12,037 bases of DNA, taken from Cyclostephanos tholiformis. Lineage: Eukaryota; Bacillariophyta; Thalassiosirophyceae; Thalassiosirales; Thalassiosiraceae. The notes under the pieces are model-generated. The model had not been told where the DNA came from. It was given only the letters and a program-made list of their open reading frames with translations, and did no database searches. Position 1 is the first letter of the stretch. Each line of letters starts with the position of its first letter. The stretch spans positions 1 to 12,037 of the forward strand of contig JALLPB010000950.1 in NCBI GenBank assembly GCA_036939975.1, in the 5' to 3' direction. A program made the position numbers and the translations under genes. This document shows, one piece after another, positions 1-7,895 of the stretch.

Positions 1-32
1 TTATAACACATTTACGAAGCCCTAAAAAAAAG

Positions 33-52
33 TGGACGCAGATCTGCGTCCA
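33..52. repeat. 20-bp perfect palindrome
   Basis: The sequence TGGACGCAGATCTGCGTCCA is identical to its own reverse complement over all 20 bases, and the symmetry stops at the next base on each side. It follows a run of eight A residues. A hyphen-free palindrome of this length could be a protein-binding site or two abutting terminal repeats of a degraded transposon. No second copy is seen in the window. The structure is certain; the role is unknown. Confidence 0.9.
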
Positions 53-92
53 TAGCGGTTAAGCTGTTAAGGTACAGTATGTTTCAACACTG

Positions 93-491
93 AAAAAACT
101 AAATGTAAGAGTTCGTAGAAAAGTGATCCAGCTAGGATGAGAACCAGTCAAGTATGAAAAATGGGGTACAAAATTTATTGCCTGGGGATGCGCTCAAATA
201 GCAAAAAACATATCTATTTCCAGGGTGGTTAGGACTTATCAGATTGTGATAGTAGATATTTAGCAACTACCACAAAAGTGTAAAATTTTTGAGCGATGGA
301 GTCCGTCACTTTGCTAAACCCAGTAGCAAATTCTACTTAAGCTTTCCCCGAGGGAAGTGGCCCAAGGAGAAGGTGCCCAAGAGATTGTAAGAATCTCACA
401 TGTATCCCAAAGGACCAAATACCGCATTAATGTACATACAGGAGTACTGTACGCTAATCATTGTCAAAATAATACAACCCTCCGTATCTAA
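93..491 (+). pseudogene. possible relic of a helix-turn-helix (transposase-like) protein
   Basis: One forward frame from 93 to the stop at 489-491 keeps protein-like character but is interrupted by stops at 138, 261, 315 and 324. Two segments resemble DNA-binding helix-turn-helix units. One lies around 180-245 and contains AQIAKNISISRVVRTYQ. The other lies around 345-430 and contains AQEIVRISHVSQRTKYRI. Paired helix-turn-helix units of this sort are typical of Tc1/mariner and IS630-type transposase N-termini, and the palindrome at 33-52 would suit a nearby terminal repeat. No DDE catalytic part is visible. This is a reading by eye and chance resemblance is possible. Confidence 0.25.
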
Positions 492-767
492 CATCACAAC
501 AGCTCTGTTTTTGGGCTTTTCCTCACCCTCATCAGCTGACTGGATCGTGAGAACTGTAGGAACCGCATCTTGCACAACCTCTTTAAATTAAGAAGTCCCT
601 TCTTCCAGCGTGTGCTGTGGAGATTTTGCCCAATGAGCATCCTCTCCGCAGCACATGAACAGCAGGAACGAGTCCAAGTCCCTGCTGTCGACATCAGTCT
701 GATCGTATTCGATTGCAACAAGATATCCACCTTGATGTTGCTGTGGCACCAAGTTGCAACATCTGCC
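396..767 (-). pseudogene. coding-like reverse stretch broken by one stop; possible exon or pseudogene
   Basis: Read on the reverse strand from 767 down to the stop at 398-396, one frame stays open for about 124 codons except for a TAA at 590-588. The translation has a protein-like mix, for example GGYLVAIEYDQTDVDSRDLD and later VPTVLTIQSADEGEEKPKNR. I recognise no family. The upstream edge has an AG that could act as a splice acceptor, so this could be an exon of a gene, or a pseudogene. Two other open frames overlap the same DNA (one forward, one reverse), which weakens the case. Confidence 0.2.
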
Positions 768-872
768 TTAGACGCGGATGAGAGATCTTTTGCATGGGAG
801 AGTAGATGACGTGTGGGGGCAAAACAGGCGTCGGCCTCGGATCGGGTTGGGTGTTGGTAACATCATAGTACC

Positions 873-884
873 TTTCCCGCCAAA
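873..884 (+). promoter_or_regulatory. E2F/DP-type motif upstream of the ABCF gene
   Basis: TTTCCCGCCAAA matches the E2F consensus (TTTSSCGC) and lies 119 bp before the chosen start codon of the ABCF gene. The identical 12-mer occurs again at 6690-6701 in front of the HAD-family gene. Binding is inferred from the motif alone. Confidence 0.45.
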
Positions 885-960
885 ATTGGTAATATTATGA
901 ATGCTCAAGGTATGTATTGTACGATATTTCAATAAAATCTCAGCCACAAACACAACGCAC

Positions 961-1011
961 ATGAATCCCAACAACAACCGTGCAATTGCGTATGAACTTC
1001 ACCATGGCTAA
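961..1011 (+). other. short upstream ORF overlapping the ABCF start
   Basis: An ATG at 961 opens a 16-codon ORF in a different frame that runs past the main ATG at 1004 and stops at 1009-1011. If transcription begins before 961, ribosomes starting here would miss the main start. Its start context (C at -3) is weaker than that of the main ATG. Without a mapped transcription start it may simply lie in the promoter. Confidence 0.3.
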
Positions 1012-4000
1012 AGGAAAAGGCAAAAAGGGGAAGCGACGCGGTGACGATACCGATGACTCGGATGATGGGACCCCGCCAACGACTTCCGCTATCTCTGCTA
1101 GTAATCAGGCTGGCCCTAGTCGGAAAGAAAAACGAGCCCAAAAGCTTAAGGGGAAGCCAAAACGCGATGACGACGACGACGATGACGCTGGCGTTGCCCT
1201 CGCACTTTTGAAACCTCAACCGAAGGGCAGTAACTATGGTAGTGGCAGTGAAGAGGAGGAACCCGTATCTCTGACTACTAAGAAATTAACCAAGAAGCAG
1301 CTGAAGCGACAAAAGGATAGAGAGGAGGCGGAGGCACGGGTCGTGGTTGCTGCGCTTGGTGGCGACGACAGCGATTTGGAAAACCATGATGAGGAGGATG
1401 AGGACGAGATCCCACAGCCCGTCACTAAAAGTCGAAGAGGCAAGAAGAAGGATAAAAATAAACCAGCCAAGACTGATTTTTACTTGTCAGACAATGAAGA
1501 GGACGATGTATCTAAGGAAGGGGAAGCCAAAGCGGATTCTAAAATCGAGGAGATGACTTCCACCATACAGGTCGAGGAGGTTCTCGAGAACATTTCAAAA
1601 CTGGACTTGGCAGACGATGGCTATGGTGAAAGTGGCGACGGCGAAAAGAAGAAAAAGAAAAAAGAAGAGAAGACGAAAGGGAAAGTTAAAAAGTCCAAGC
1701 TCGAGAAGAAATTGGAAGCTGCCAAGGCGCAGATGGAAGAAGAGAAGAAGGAAAATGGTGGAATTCAGAACGAGAGCTGCGATGACGAAGACGTGGATGA
1801 AGAGGCCAACGAAAAAGCGAGAAGAAAGGCAGAAAAGGCTGCCAAGAAGGCAAGCAAGGCGGAAAATGAGGCTAAGAAATCGTTAAAGCTGCAGAAAGAG
1901 GAAGATGATGTGGGTTCAAATGAGGGCATGGATGAAGAAGGCAACAACAGCAAGGTAGGGGGCGATGAAGATGAAGTGTTTTACGGAGCTCCCGATGATC
2001 ACGCTTGGACGGATGCAAGTCATGCTATTAAGGAGGCTGAGAATAATAAAGATGATGGTCCGGATACGACTGTGAGTCCATGTTATTGTTACCAACCCAG
2101 CCAACTTACATGCATGTTTTTCTCATGCTGTGTTGACTCTTACTCTCAGCTCATTTATGACAAGAATGGTAAGAAACTTAGCAACAAAGAACGGAAGAAA
2201 CTGATCAAAACACGAGAGGCAGAGGCGCGTGCAGCCGAATACGAAATTCAAGTCGCTAAAGCCTCTATGGAAGGTGCGCAATTCGCATGTTCGCAGACAG
2301 CTGTAAACGAAGGTGAGGCCCATTTTTTTTCATCATTTATTTCTCTTTCATTCGACTGCTCACCAACAAATAAATGACATAGACGATCCTCAATGGCAAA
2401 ACAGTCTCGATATTAACATTCCTAGCTTCACCATCAGCGCTGCCGGGAAAATCTTATTCAAGGATGCACAATTCAATATTGCACATGGACGGCGATATGG
2501 TTTGGTGGGCCCTAACGGCAAAGGGAAGAGTACATTATTGAAGATGATAGCCTCTAGAGATTTGATATTGCCTCCTCGTGTAGATTTTTTATACGTCGAA
2601 CAGGAGGTACAGGCGGATGACACCTCGGCTGTCGATGCTGTTCTTAAGGCCGACAAGGTTCGTTGGAACCTCTTGGAGGAGGAGAAGACACTTACGGCTG
2701 CGATTGATGCAGGCGACGAGGATCCGAAGAAGTTCACTCGATTGCAGGATGTGTTGGATGAGTTGAACACGATTGGTGCATCTTCGGCAGAGGCAAAGGC
2801 GCGTCGTATTTTGTTTGGTCTTGGATTTGACGGGGAAATGCAGACGAAGGTAAGCGTCAACAAGTTTCATCAGAGCGTCCCATACATTATCGGCTATTCT
2901 AACTCACTTCGCGCTTTTATCACCAGCCGACCAAAATGTTCTCTGGTGGATGGAGGATGCGAATTTCACTCGCGCGTGCCTTGTTCATTGAGCCGACACT
3001 ACTGATGCTAGATGAACCCACAAATCATCTTGATCTGGATGCTGTCATTTGGCTTGACAATTATCTCATGGGTTGGAAGAAGACATTGCTCATTGTTTCG
3101 CACGACCAAGATTTTCTCAACAGCGTCTGTGACGAAATGCTCCACATAGAAGATTTGAAGGTGATCTATTATCTTTCTACGTGCTGCTGGTGAAGTATTT
3201 TATGCCCAATCGTCGTTCTTACACCCTTCCTTTTTTGCATGAAAGCTGGCATCATATAAGGGTAACTATGATTCCTTCAAGAAGGCAGAGAAAGCCAAAA
3301 TCAAACAGCAAATTAAGGACTACGAGAAGCAGGAGAAACGGCTACGCGAATTGAAGCGCCAGGGCCAGTCAAAGGCCAAGGCTGCTGAGACCGTGAAGAA
3401 GAGTAAGCGCGAGCCGGGTGCACGTTCCAACAAGAAACAGAACGAGGCGGTTGCGTCAGGGCAGGAGACGGCCAGAACGCAGGAACTCATAAAACGGGTG
3501 AAGGAGTATGCGGTCGAAATTAATTTTCCAGATGTTGCTGAATTAAGTCGTCCTGTCATGGAGGTCAACCGCGTCTTCTTCAGATATTCAGAGAAGCATC
3601 CCGTAATCTTCAACTGTATCGACTTTGGTATTGATATGGATAGCCGCATTTGCATCGTCGGTCCCAACGGAGCGGGAAAGTCGACGCTTCTGAAATTGCT
3701 CACTGGCGAAATCCAACCAGTCAAGGGTGAAGTGAAGCGCAACCCACGCTTGCGCATGGGTATTTACAATCAGCACTTTGTGGACAGACTTCCCATGGGA
3801 AAAACCCCGGTGGAGCACTTGCGAGATCGGTACCAGGATGAGGATTATCAGTCCATACGCAACCGTCTTGGTAAGTATGGACTTGAGGGACATGCTCACG
3901 AAGTGACAATGAGAGACCTAAGTGGGGGACAGAAAGCTCGTGTTGTCTTTGTTGATCTATCATTACAAAAGCCTCACATCTTGTTGCTGGATGAGCCCAC

Positions 4001-4416
4001 AAATAACCTGGATATTGAGACGATTGATGCTCTCATCAAAGCAATCAACGAATTCAACGGTGGTATTGTGTGTGTGACGCACGATCAGCGACTCATTGAT
4101 GAATGCAACTGTGAACTATGGTGAGATCTTAATGGGTCTAATCGATTTTTATCCCCAAAGGTCTTGTCCTCTCATCGCTCCTTCCCTCTCTCTGAACCCT
4201 GTTCTGCTCTCTCACTAAAATGCAACTAGGGTTGTGGAAGAAGAGAATGCGAAGAAGTGGCCAGAAGGATTTGAAGGGTACAAGGATAGGATTTTGACCA
4301 AGTTAGAAGAACAGGCTGCAAAGGAGGAACAAATGCGCAGTCAAAGACTGGAAGCCGCTGCCAAGGAGAGAGAAGAAAAGCTTGCGCGATTCAAGGAAAA
4401 AATGGGAAATAGGTAA
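1004..4416 (+). CDS. ABCF1/ABC50-type (GCN20-like) ABC-F ATPase, six exons
   Basis: Soluble twin-ATPase protein of the ABC-F family, which acts on ribosomes and translation and has no membrane domain. Exons are 1004-2071, 2150-2312, 2383-2849, 2927-3160, 3246-4120 and 4230-4416; joined they encode 997 aa. Residues 1-356 are an extremely charged Lys/Glu/Asp region with likely nuclear-localisation and phosphorylation segments; in human ABCF1 (about 845 aa) such a region contacts eIF2. ABC domain 1 has Walker [10 protein letters not shown] at 453-461, signature FSGGWRMR around S572 and Walker [10 protein letters not shown] with D595. A basic linker (about 645-745) follows. ABC domain 2 has GPNGAGKST at 783-791, LSGGQ with S870 and [11 protein letters not shown] with D893. 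The start at 1004 has A at -3 and G at +4; an in-frame ATG at 992 would add four residues. A TIR or permease function is not indicated. Family assignment is very secure; the ABCF1 subgroup is likely. Confidence 0.95.
2072..2149 (+). other. ABCF intron 1 (78 bp, phase 0, open in frame)
   Basis: Donor GTGAGT and acceptor ACTCTCAG. Removal joins the end of the charged region directly to the [18 protein letters not shown] segment conserved at the base of ABCF1-type proteins. The intron is 26 codons long, has no stop in the reading frame, and would add a cysteine-rich insert if retained. Confidence 0.85.
2313..2382 (+). other. ABCF intron 2 (70 bp, phase 1)
   Basis: Donor GTGAGG, acceptor GACATAG. 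Splicing rejoins a split Asp codon and continues ...AVNE-DDPQWQ..., restoring the lead-in to the first ABC domain. Reading through meets a stop at 2375. Confidence 0.9.
2850..2926 (+). other. ABCF intron 3 (77 bp, phase 0)
   Basis: Donor GTAAGC, acceptor ATCACCAG, with a branch-point-like CTAAC near 2899. Splicing places [12 protein letters not shown], the first signature motif, directly after the MQTK end of exon 3, as expected in the family. Confidence 0.92.
3161..3245 (+). other. ABCF intron 4 (85 bp, phase 0)
   Basis: Donor GTGATC, a pyrimidine-rich stretch near 3220-3237, and acceptor GCATGAAAG. Splicing yields [16 protein letters not shown], the usual stretch after ABC domain 1. Without it the frame stops at 3191-3193. 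Confidence 0.88.
4121..4229 (+). other. ABCF intron 5 (109 bp, phase 2)
   Basis: Donor GTGAGA, a C/T-rich tract near 4160-4213, and acceptor GCAACTAG. Splicing restores a split Trp codon and the conserved CELWVVEE run near the C-terminus. Without it the frame stops at once. Confidence 0.92.
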
Positions 4417-4425
4417 TCTACAGAA

Positions 4426-6431
4426 TTAAGGGTTTCTAGCATTAGTGCACCGGCGCGCCGATACTGTCAAAATCTTGACTTTGTTGCCAGTCCTTCCTGC
4501 CACTGTTGGATTTGTTGCTATTGATATCTCACAGTATCCGGTGCAGCCTGGATCACTATCCTCTGTTATTCTTTCGTCGCTCCAAACTGAAATAGGAGAT
4601 TCCCATAATCCGTCTACGTCTTTTCTTGTGATTTTCTTTGGTGGCTTTGTTTTTCTCACATCGTCTCCAAAATCTCGAACTTCAACCTTAAATGTGCCCA
4701 TTCCCTTATAAGATCGTAAAATTGCAACATAGACGACATAGCATGTATCCGGAGGCAACTTCACCGAAAAAGATATTTTGCTGTTGCCTAATGGATCAGT
4801 GGCGATCCAGCCAGGGCGTTGTCTGAGCTCATCATCTGCATAGCGCGTGAACCCTTCGTCGGATCCCGGTATCGGTATAAGCCTATCCCATCGTGAGAAG
4901 ATTCTGGCCACATCGTTAACGACTAAATAATCACCACGAACACGCAACTGATCGAAATCATCCGCCACAAATGTTGTCAGCGGAAGTATATCATTCTTCA
5001 ACTTCATCCCTTGACAAACGCTTCGCTGCGTCGAGGCCAACGTGTGGACGAGCAAATCCGAAGCAATTGCATGACCCACCGCTGATGGATGAACAGCATC
5101 AGGCGCAAGAAATGGAACGAAGCATTCGGATCTTCCCTCGGGTATATGACCCAGCCTGGCATCGCACTTGAGTTTCCTATCGTTAAAAATCTTACTTCGT
5201 TCCATGAATGTGCATACCGATTTACATCCCCCCGGCCTGAATTGCGGCGTGATACTTTCCAATCGGCACGAAGCGCAACCATGGGGGTAGGGTAGGACCG
5301 CAGACGACATGTTGGCGTTCACATCTGAGCCGAGGACGCTAGGTATATGAAATTTATCTTTCGGAAAGGTGAACGAAGTCTGATCCATCTCCTGCAAGGT
5401 CTGGACTAGCCGCCAAAAATCGGGAAAGAGGGCATCGGCATATGAAACCACGGGGATTTGATAGTGCTGTGCTGTGGAATTCGAAAGCAAAAACGAACTG
5501 AGTCGAGCATTCGCCTCGAAGGGTGACAGTGATATTGCGTTCCCGCCTCGAACTTACCCACTCCCATGTGCAGCAAGGCACCGGTTTTTCTAGTCGCGAT
5601 GGCGGTTTGCATTTCCAAGAACAATATGCCGGTGGAAGGGTACCGATTGAGCAACTCATGTATCACGACTTCCGCGCAAAGGACGAGTTCTCGGAATCCA
5701 TCGAAGAAAATAGACTTCTTGGAATCCACTGTTATCAAGTGATCCTGTCCTTGATAATCATTAACCGCAAACTCAAGAATGATGAGGTCCGGCGAACCAT
5801 TCGACGAGGGGGGAAGTTTCGACGAAAGATCGGAATAGAGCACGTTGAGACGTTTAGCCATTGCGCACATGTCCGCTCCATGAGCGGCAACGTTGATTAC
5901 GCCATGCTTGTCATTGACATCCTTTCGTTGTTCGAGTGGGTACATTTCGTTCATCCATCTTTCGAACCGGTCGCCATAGCGCGCACTTTCGGGTGTCACC
6001 CCATGGCCCAGCGATATACTCCCACCAGCCACGACCGCTATCACGGGCCTTCGTCGCGATGACAGTGCGCTCATCATTCGTTGGAGGCGATGCCGATTGC
6101 CAAAACATGCCTGTGATCGACGGAGGTCTTGGCTCGTTACGCCGGGCGTTTGACCTGAAGTGATGCGGTCGTATTCCGCCCGACAATGCGAAGGCGTCGA
6201 CGTAGGTGTGACAGTAGTTATGCTCGGCGTTTTCATCGATTTGAGTGGGATGATACGACGACGGGTCATTGGACCGTCGACGGATGACGCGCAATCGACG
6301 ATCGATTGCAAATGCATCATGTAGATCACGCATGACGAAAATGCCGAAAGGAGGAGGAGATGCACGACGACGGCGGCGGGCACTCTGCGGAGTGAAATCG
6401 CGGCGCCCCCACGCGTGGGTTGGGATTTCAT
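4426..6431 (-). CDS. membrane-anchored SGNH/GDSL-type hydrolase, two exons
   Basis: Likely esterase, lipase or acyl-transferring enzyme of the SGNH fold, tethered in or beyond the secretory pathway. Exons 6431-5558 and 5471-4426 give 639 aa. Residues about 17-40 form one hydrophobic segment after a basic start, consistent with a type II signal anchor; 41-120 are a stem-like linker. Catalytic blocks are AGGSIS with Ser138 (block I), AAHGAD around 183-187 (block II, oxyanion Gly), EFAVND with Asn224 (block III) and DAVHP with Asp416 and His419 (block V). The part after about 433 looks like a beta-rich C-terminal domain with PGWIATD and ILRSYKGMGTF; I cannot name it. The start at 6431 is the first in-frame ATG. 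The substrate cannot be read from sequence; sugar O-acetyl or lipid esters are both possible. Convergent with ABCF, divergent from the HAD gene. Confidence 0.88.
5472..5557 (-). other. SGNH hydrolase intron (86 bp, phase 1)
   Basis: On the reverse strand the donor is GTAAGT and the acceptor is AATTCCACAG. Splicing rejoins an Ala codon and links ...LLHMGV to AQHYQIPVVSYADAL, a continuation typical of SGNH proteins between blocks III and V. The Ser and Asp/His catalytic residues lie on opposite sides, so the two open frames are one gene. Confidence 0.9.
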
Positions 6432-6540
6432 CGCCGTATTACGACCTGTTCGATCTGCTCCACGGAAAAAAAAAACCTGCCGTGGATAGAACAGCACAAT
6501 AATATTAAGACCGAGGATCGAGGTTCGAGGATATTACGTT

Positions 6541-6561
6541 GGCGGGGCGGGGCGGGGCGGG
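6541..6561 (+). promoter_or_regulatory. tandem GC-box / G-quadruplex motif
   Basis: The unit GGGGC repeats so that G runs of 2, 4, 4, 4 and 3 are separated by single C residues, and further GGG runs follow to 6573. Four G runs with one-base loops form a very stable predicted quadruplex, and each unit also contains a GGGGCGGGGC GC box. It sits mid-way in the divergent promoter. Confidence 0.7.
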
Positions 6562-6689
6562 AGTGGGTTTGGGTCGAAACAATAATAAACGATGTCGTAG
6601 AAAGCATACCACTCTACTCTAAAATGTTAGTGTTTTTTGTTGTTTATGTCCAGGGTACAGAGGACCTATAGTATAAATCTGGGGGCCTT

Positions 6690-6701
6690 TTTCCCGCCAA
6701 A
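6690..6701 (+). promoter_or_regulatory. E2F/DP-type motif upstream of the HAD gene
   Basis: TTTCCCGCCAAA, identical to the copy at 873-884, lies 13 bp before the ATG at 6715 and 79 bp before the alternative ATG at 6781. Together with the TATA-like box just upstream it marks a core promoter. Protein binding is not shown. Confidence 0.45.
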
Positions 6702-6714
6702 TTTCTTTGGAACA

Positions 6715-7656
6715 ATGCTCGCGCGCTGCAATATCGTACGAGGTATTACGCGAGAACGGAAGCGGGAAGCGAGCCCACCAATGGTGCAACCAGATGATAC
6801 GGCGCAAGGGGATCCGTCGTCGTCGTCGCCGAAGGAGAGTGCCGCGACCGATGCCTTCCAGTCGGAATGGCGACGACATGTAAAACTCCCGCGTCCCATC
6901 GTCTTCCTCGATATCGACGGCGTTCTCAACACGACGAGGCATAATACCCACGTGCGCATCGACGATGGCCTCGTGATCCGCCTCGGCGACATCGTTCGTA
7001 GGACGGACGCGCTCATCGTATACACCACGTTCTGGAGGCACTTTCACGAGTACATATCCTACGTCCTGCATCGATACGGCATCGACGTTCCAAGGCACGT
7101 GTTGCCATATCCAGTTTGTACCACGCCGGGGGGGTTGGAGCTCACAATGTCGTTCTCGCGATTCCATCGAACTATCGGGTCGACGCTGGAGGAGGAGGGG
7201 GGGGGCGTTGGCCCACCCAGCGTGGGGGAGGGGGGGAGGGATGAAAGTCACGTCGGGAAATCGGAATGCGCGATGGCGGATGAGAATTTCGACGGTTCCG
7301 TGGGTTGGTCGGCGAAGGACGAGTGCGAATACTCATCGCGAGCCGACGAGATCGAGGCGTGGTTGGTGAGTTACGGAACTCGTTACCTCGGGAGTGGTCG
7401 TATAGGCAATGACGGATCGAGATATGACGACTGCAAGGCGAGGACCGACGACGGTATTGTTGGTTCGAAATATAGAGGGTACGACTATCACCCGGCCGAA
7501 TGGAGATACGTAATACTCGATGACAGACCATGCGCCGCCAAGCCGGATTCTCCACTGATGGACAGGTTCGTTCAAACGGATACGCGTTTGGGGCTAACGG
7601 AAGCGGATGCGGAGAGGGCCGTCGAGTTATTGTTATATGGTCCGTACGGAATGTGA
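6715..7656 (+). CDS. HAD-fold protein resembling the HAD domain of 'Swiss Army Knife' RNA-repair proteins
   Basis: Putative phosphohydrolase or phosphotransferase, 313 aa from ATG 6715. Motif I is IVFLDIDGVLNTT with nucleophile Asp66 and acid/base Asp68; motif II is VYTTFWR (Thr104/105, where relatives often have SSTWR); motif III is represented by SRADEIEAWL (Arg209); motif IV is EWRYVILDDR (Asp269-Asp270), followed by the GLT turn (293-295) common in this subgroup. A Gly/Glu-rich insert with runs of nine and seven G (7197-7205, 7230-7236) separates motifs II and III. The N-terminus is basic and could be a targeting peptide. The TATA-like and E2F-type signals close to 6715 make ATG 6781 (291 aa) a serious alternative. 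A GTGAGT at 7366 with AG at 7437 could form a 72-bp in-frame intron. Substrate unknown; an RNA-end or nucleotide phosphate is an inference from the family name only. Confidence 0.78.
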   Translation: MLARCNIVRGITRERKREASPPMVQPDDTAQGDPSSSSPKESAATDAFQSEWRRHVKLPRPIVFLDIDGVLNTTRHNTHVRIDDGLVIRLGDIVRRTDALIVYTTFWRHFHEYISYVLHRYGIDVPRHVLPYPVCTTPGGLELTMSFSRFHRTIGSTLEEEGGGVGPPSVGEGGRDESHVGKSECAMADENFDGSVGWSAKDECEYSSRADEIEAWLVSYGTRYLGSGRIGNDGSRYDDCKARTDDGIVGSKYRGYDYHPAEWRYVILDDRPCAAKPDSPLMDRFVQTDTRLGLTEADAERAVELLLYGPYGM

Positions 7657-7895
7657 GGGATGATTGGTCTATCCGACCGACCTACCGTCCGCTAGCTCGA
7701 TGGAAGGATGCACTTAGTAATACCCCCGAAATATCTAAACGACGTATAGTTTATTATAGGAGCACCATATACTCTGTTGAGGGATATGATGGCTCATCTT
7801 TAGTGCTTTGGCCCTTGCAGAAAAAAATCAGCAAGCCCAGCAGTATTGGACTCGACTTCTCCGATGCGCAGCGGGAATTTCCCTTTAGGTGAGGA
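7657..7895. other. intergenic gap between convergent genes
   Basis: These 239 bp separate the stops of the HAD and nuclease genes and probably hold both 3' untranslated regions. Apart from A/T-rich stretches such as TAGTTTATTATAGG near 7747 I see no clear poly(A) signal, repeat or RNA gene. Confidence 0.5.

Larger units (their letters stand above)
1..960. other. gene-poor left flank
   Basis: No intact gene is supported here. Reading both strands shows a 20-bp palindrome near the left edge, a forward frame with several stops that resembles a decayed helix-turn-helix protein, a reverse frame around 767-396 that looks coding apart from one stop, and the promoter region of the downstream ABCF gene. 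Base composition is more A+T rich than in the genes to the right, which fits intergenic or decayed sequence. Confidence 0.6.
6432..6714. promoter_or_regulatory. divergent promoter between SGNH and HAD genes
   Basis: The 283 bp between the two outward-facing start codons hold several signals. There is a 10-A run at 6466-6475, a stacked GC-box/G-quadruplex tract at 6541-6561, a TATA-like TATAAA at 6672-6677 and an E2F-type motif at 6690-6701. The TATA position would place transcription of the rightward gene near 6700. This is inference from motifs and gene layout. Confidence 0.55.

Noticed and set aside
980..1003. Earlier start of the ABCF frame at GTG 980
   Set aside because: A nuclear eukaryotic gene should start at ATG; the ATG at 1004 has an ideal context and is kept, with ATG 992 as the alternative.
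5523..6062. 179-codon forward ORF opposite the SGNH hydrolase
   Set aside because: It overlaps the catalytic exon of the SGNH gene on the other strand and has no recognisable motif.
6515..6535. GGTTCGAGGAT resembling a tRNA B box
   Set aside because: There is no A box or cloverleaf upstream; the stretch is part of the G/A-rich divergent promoter.
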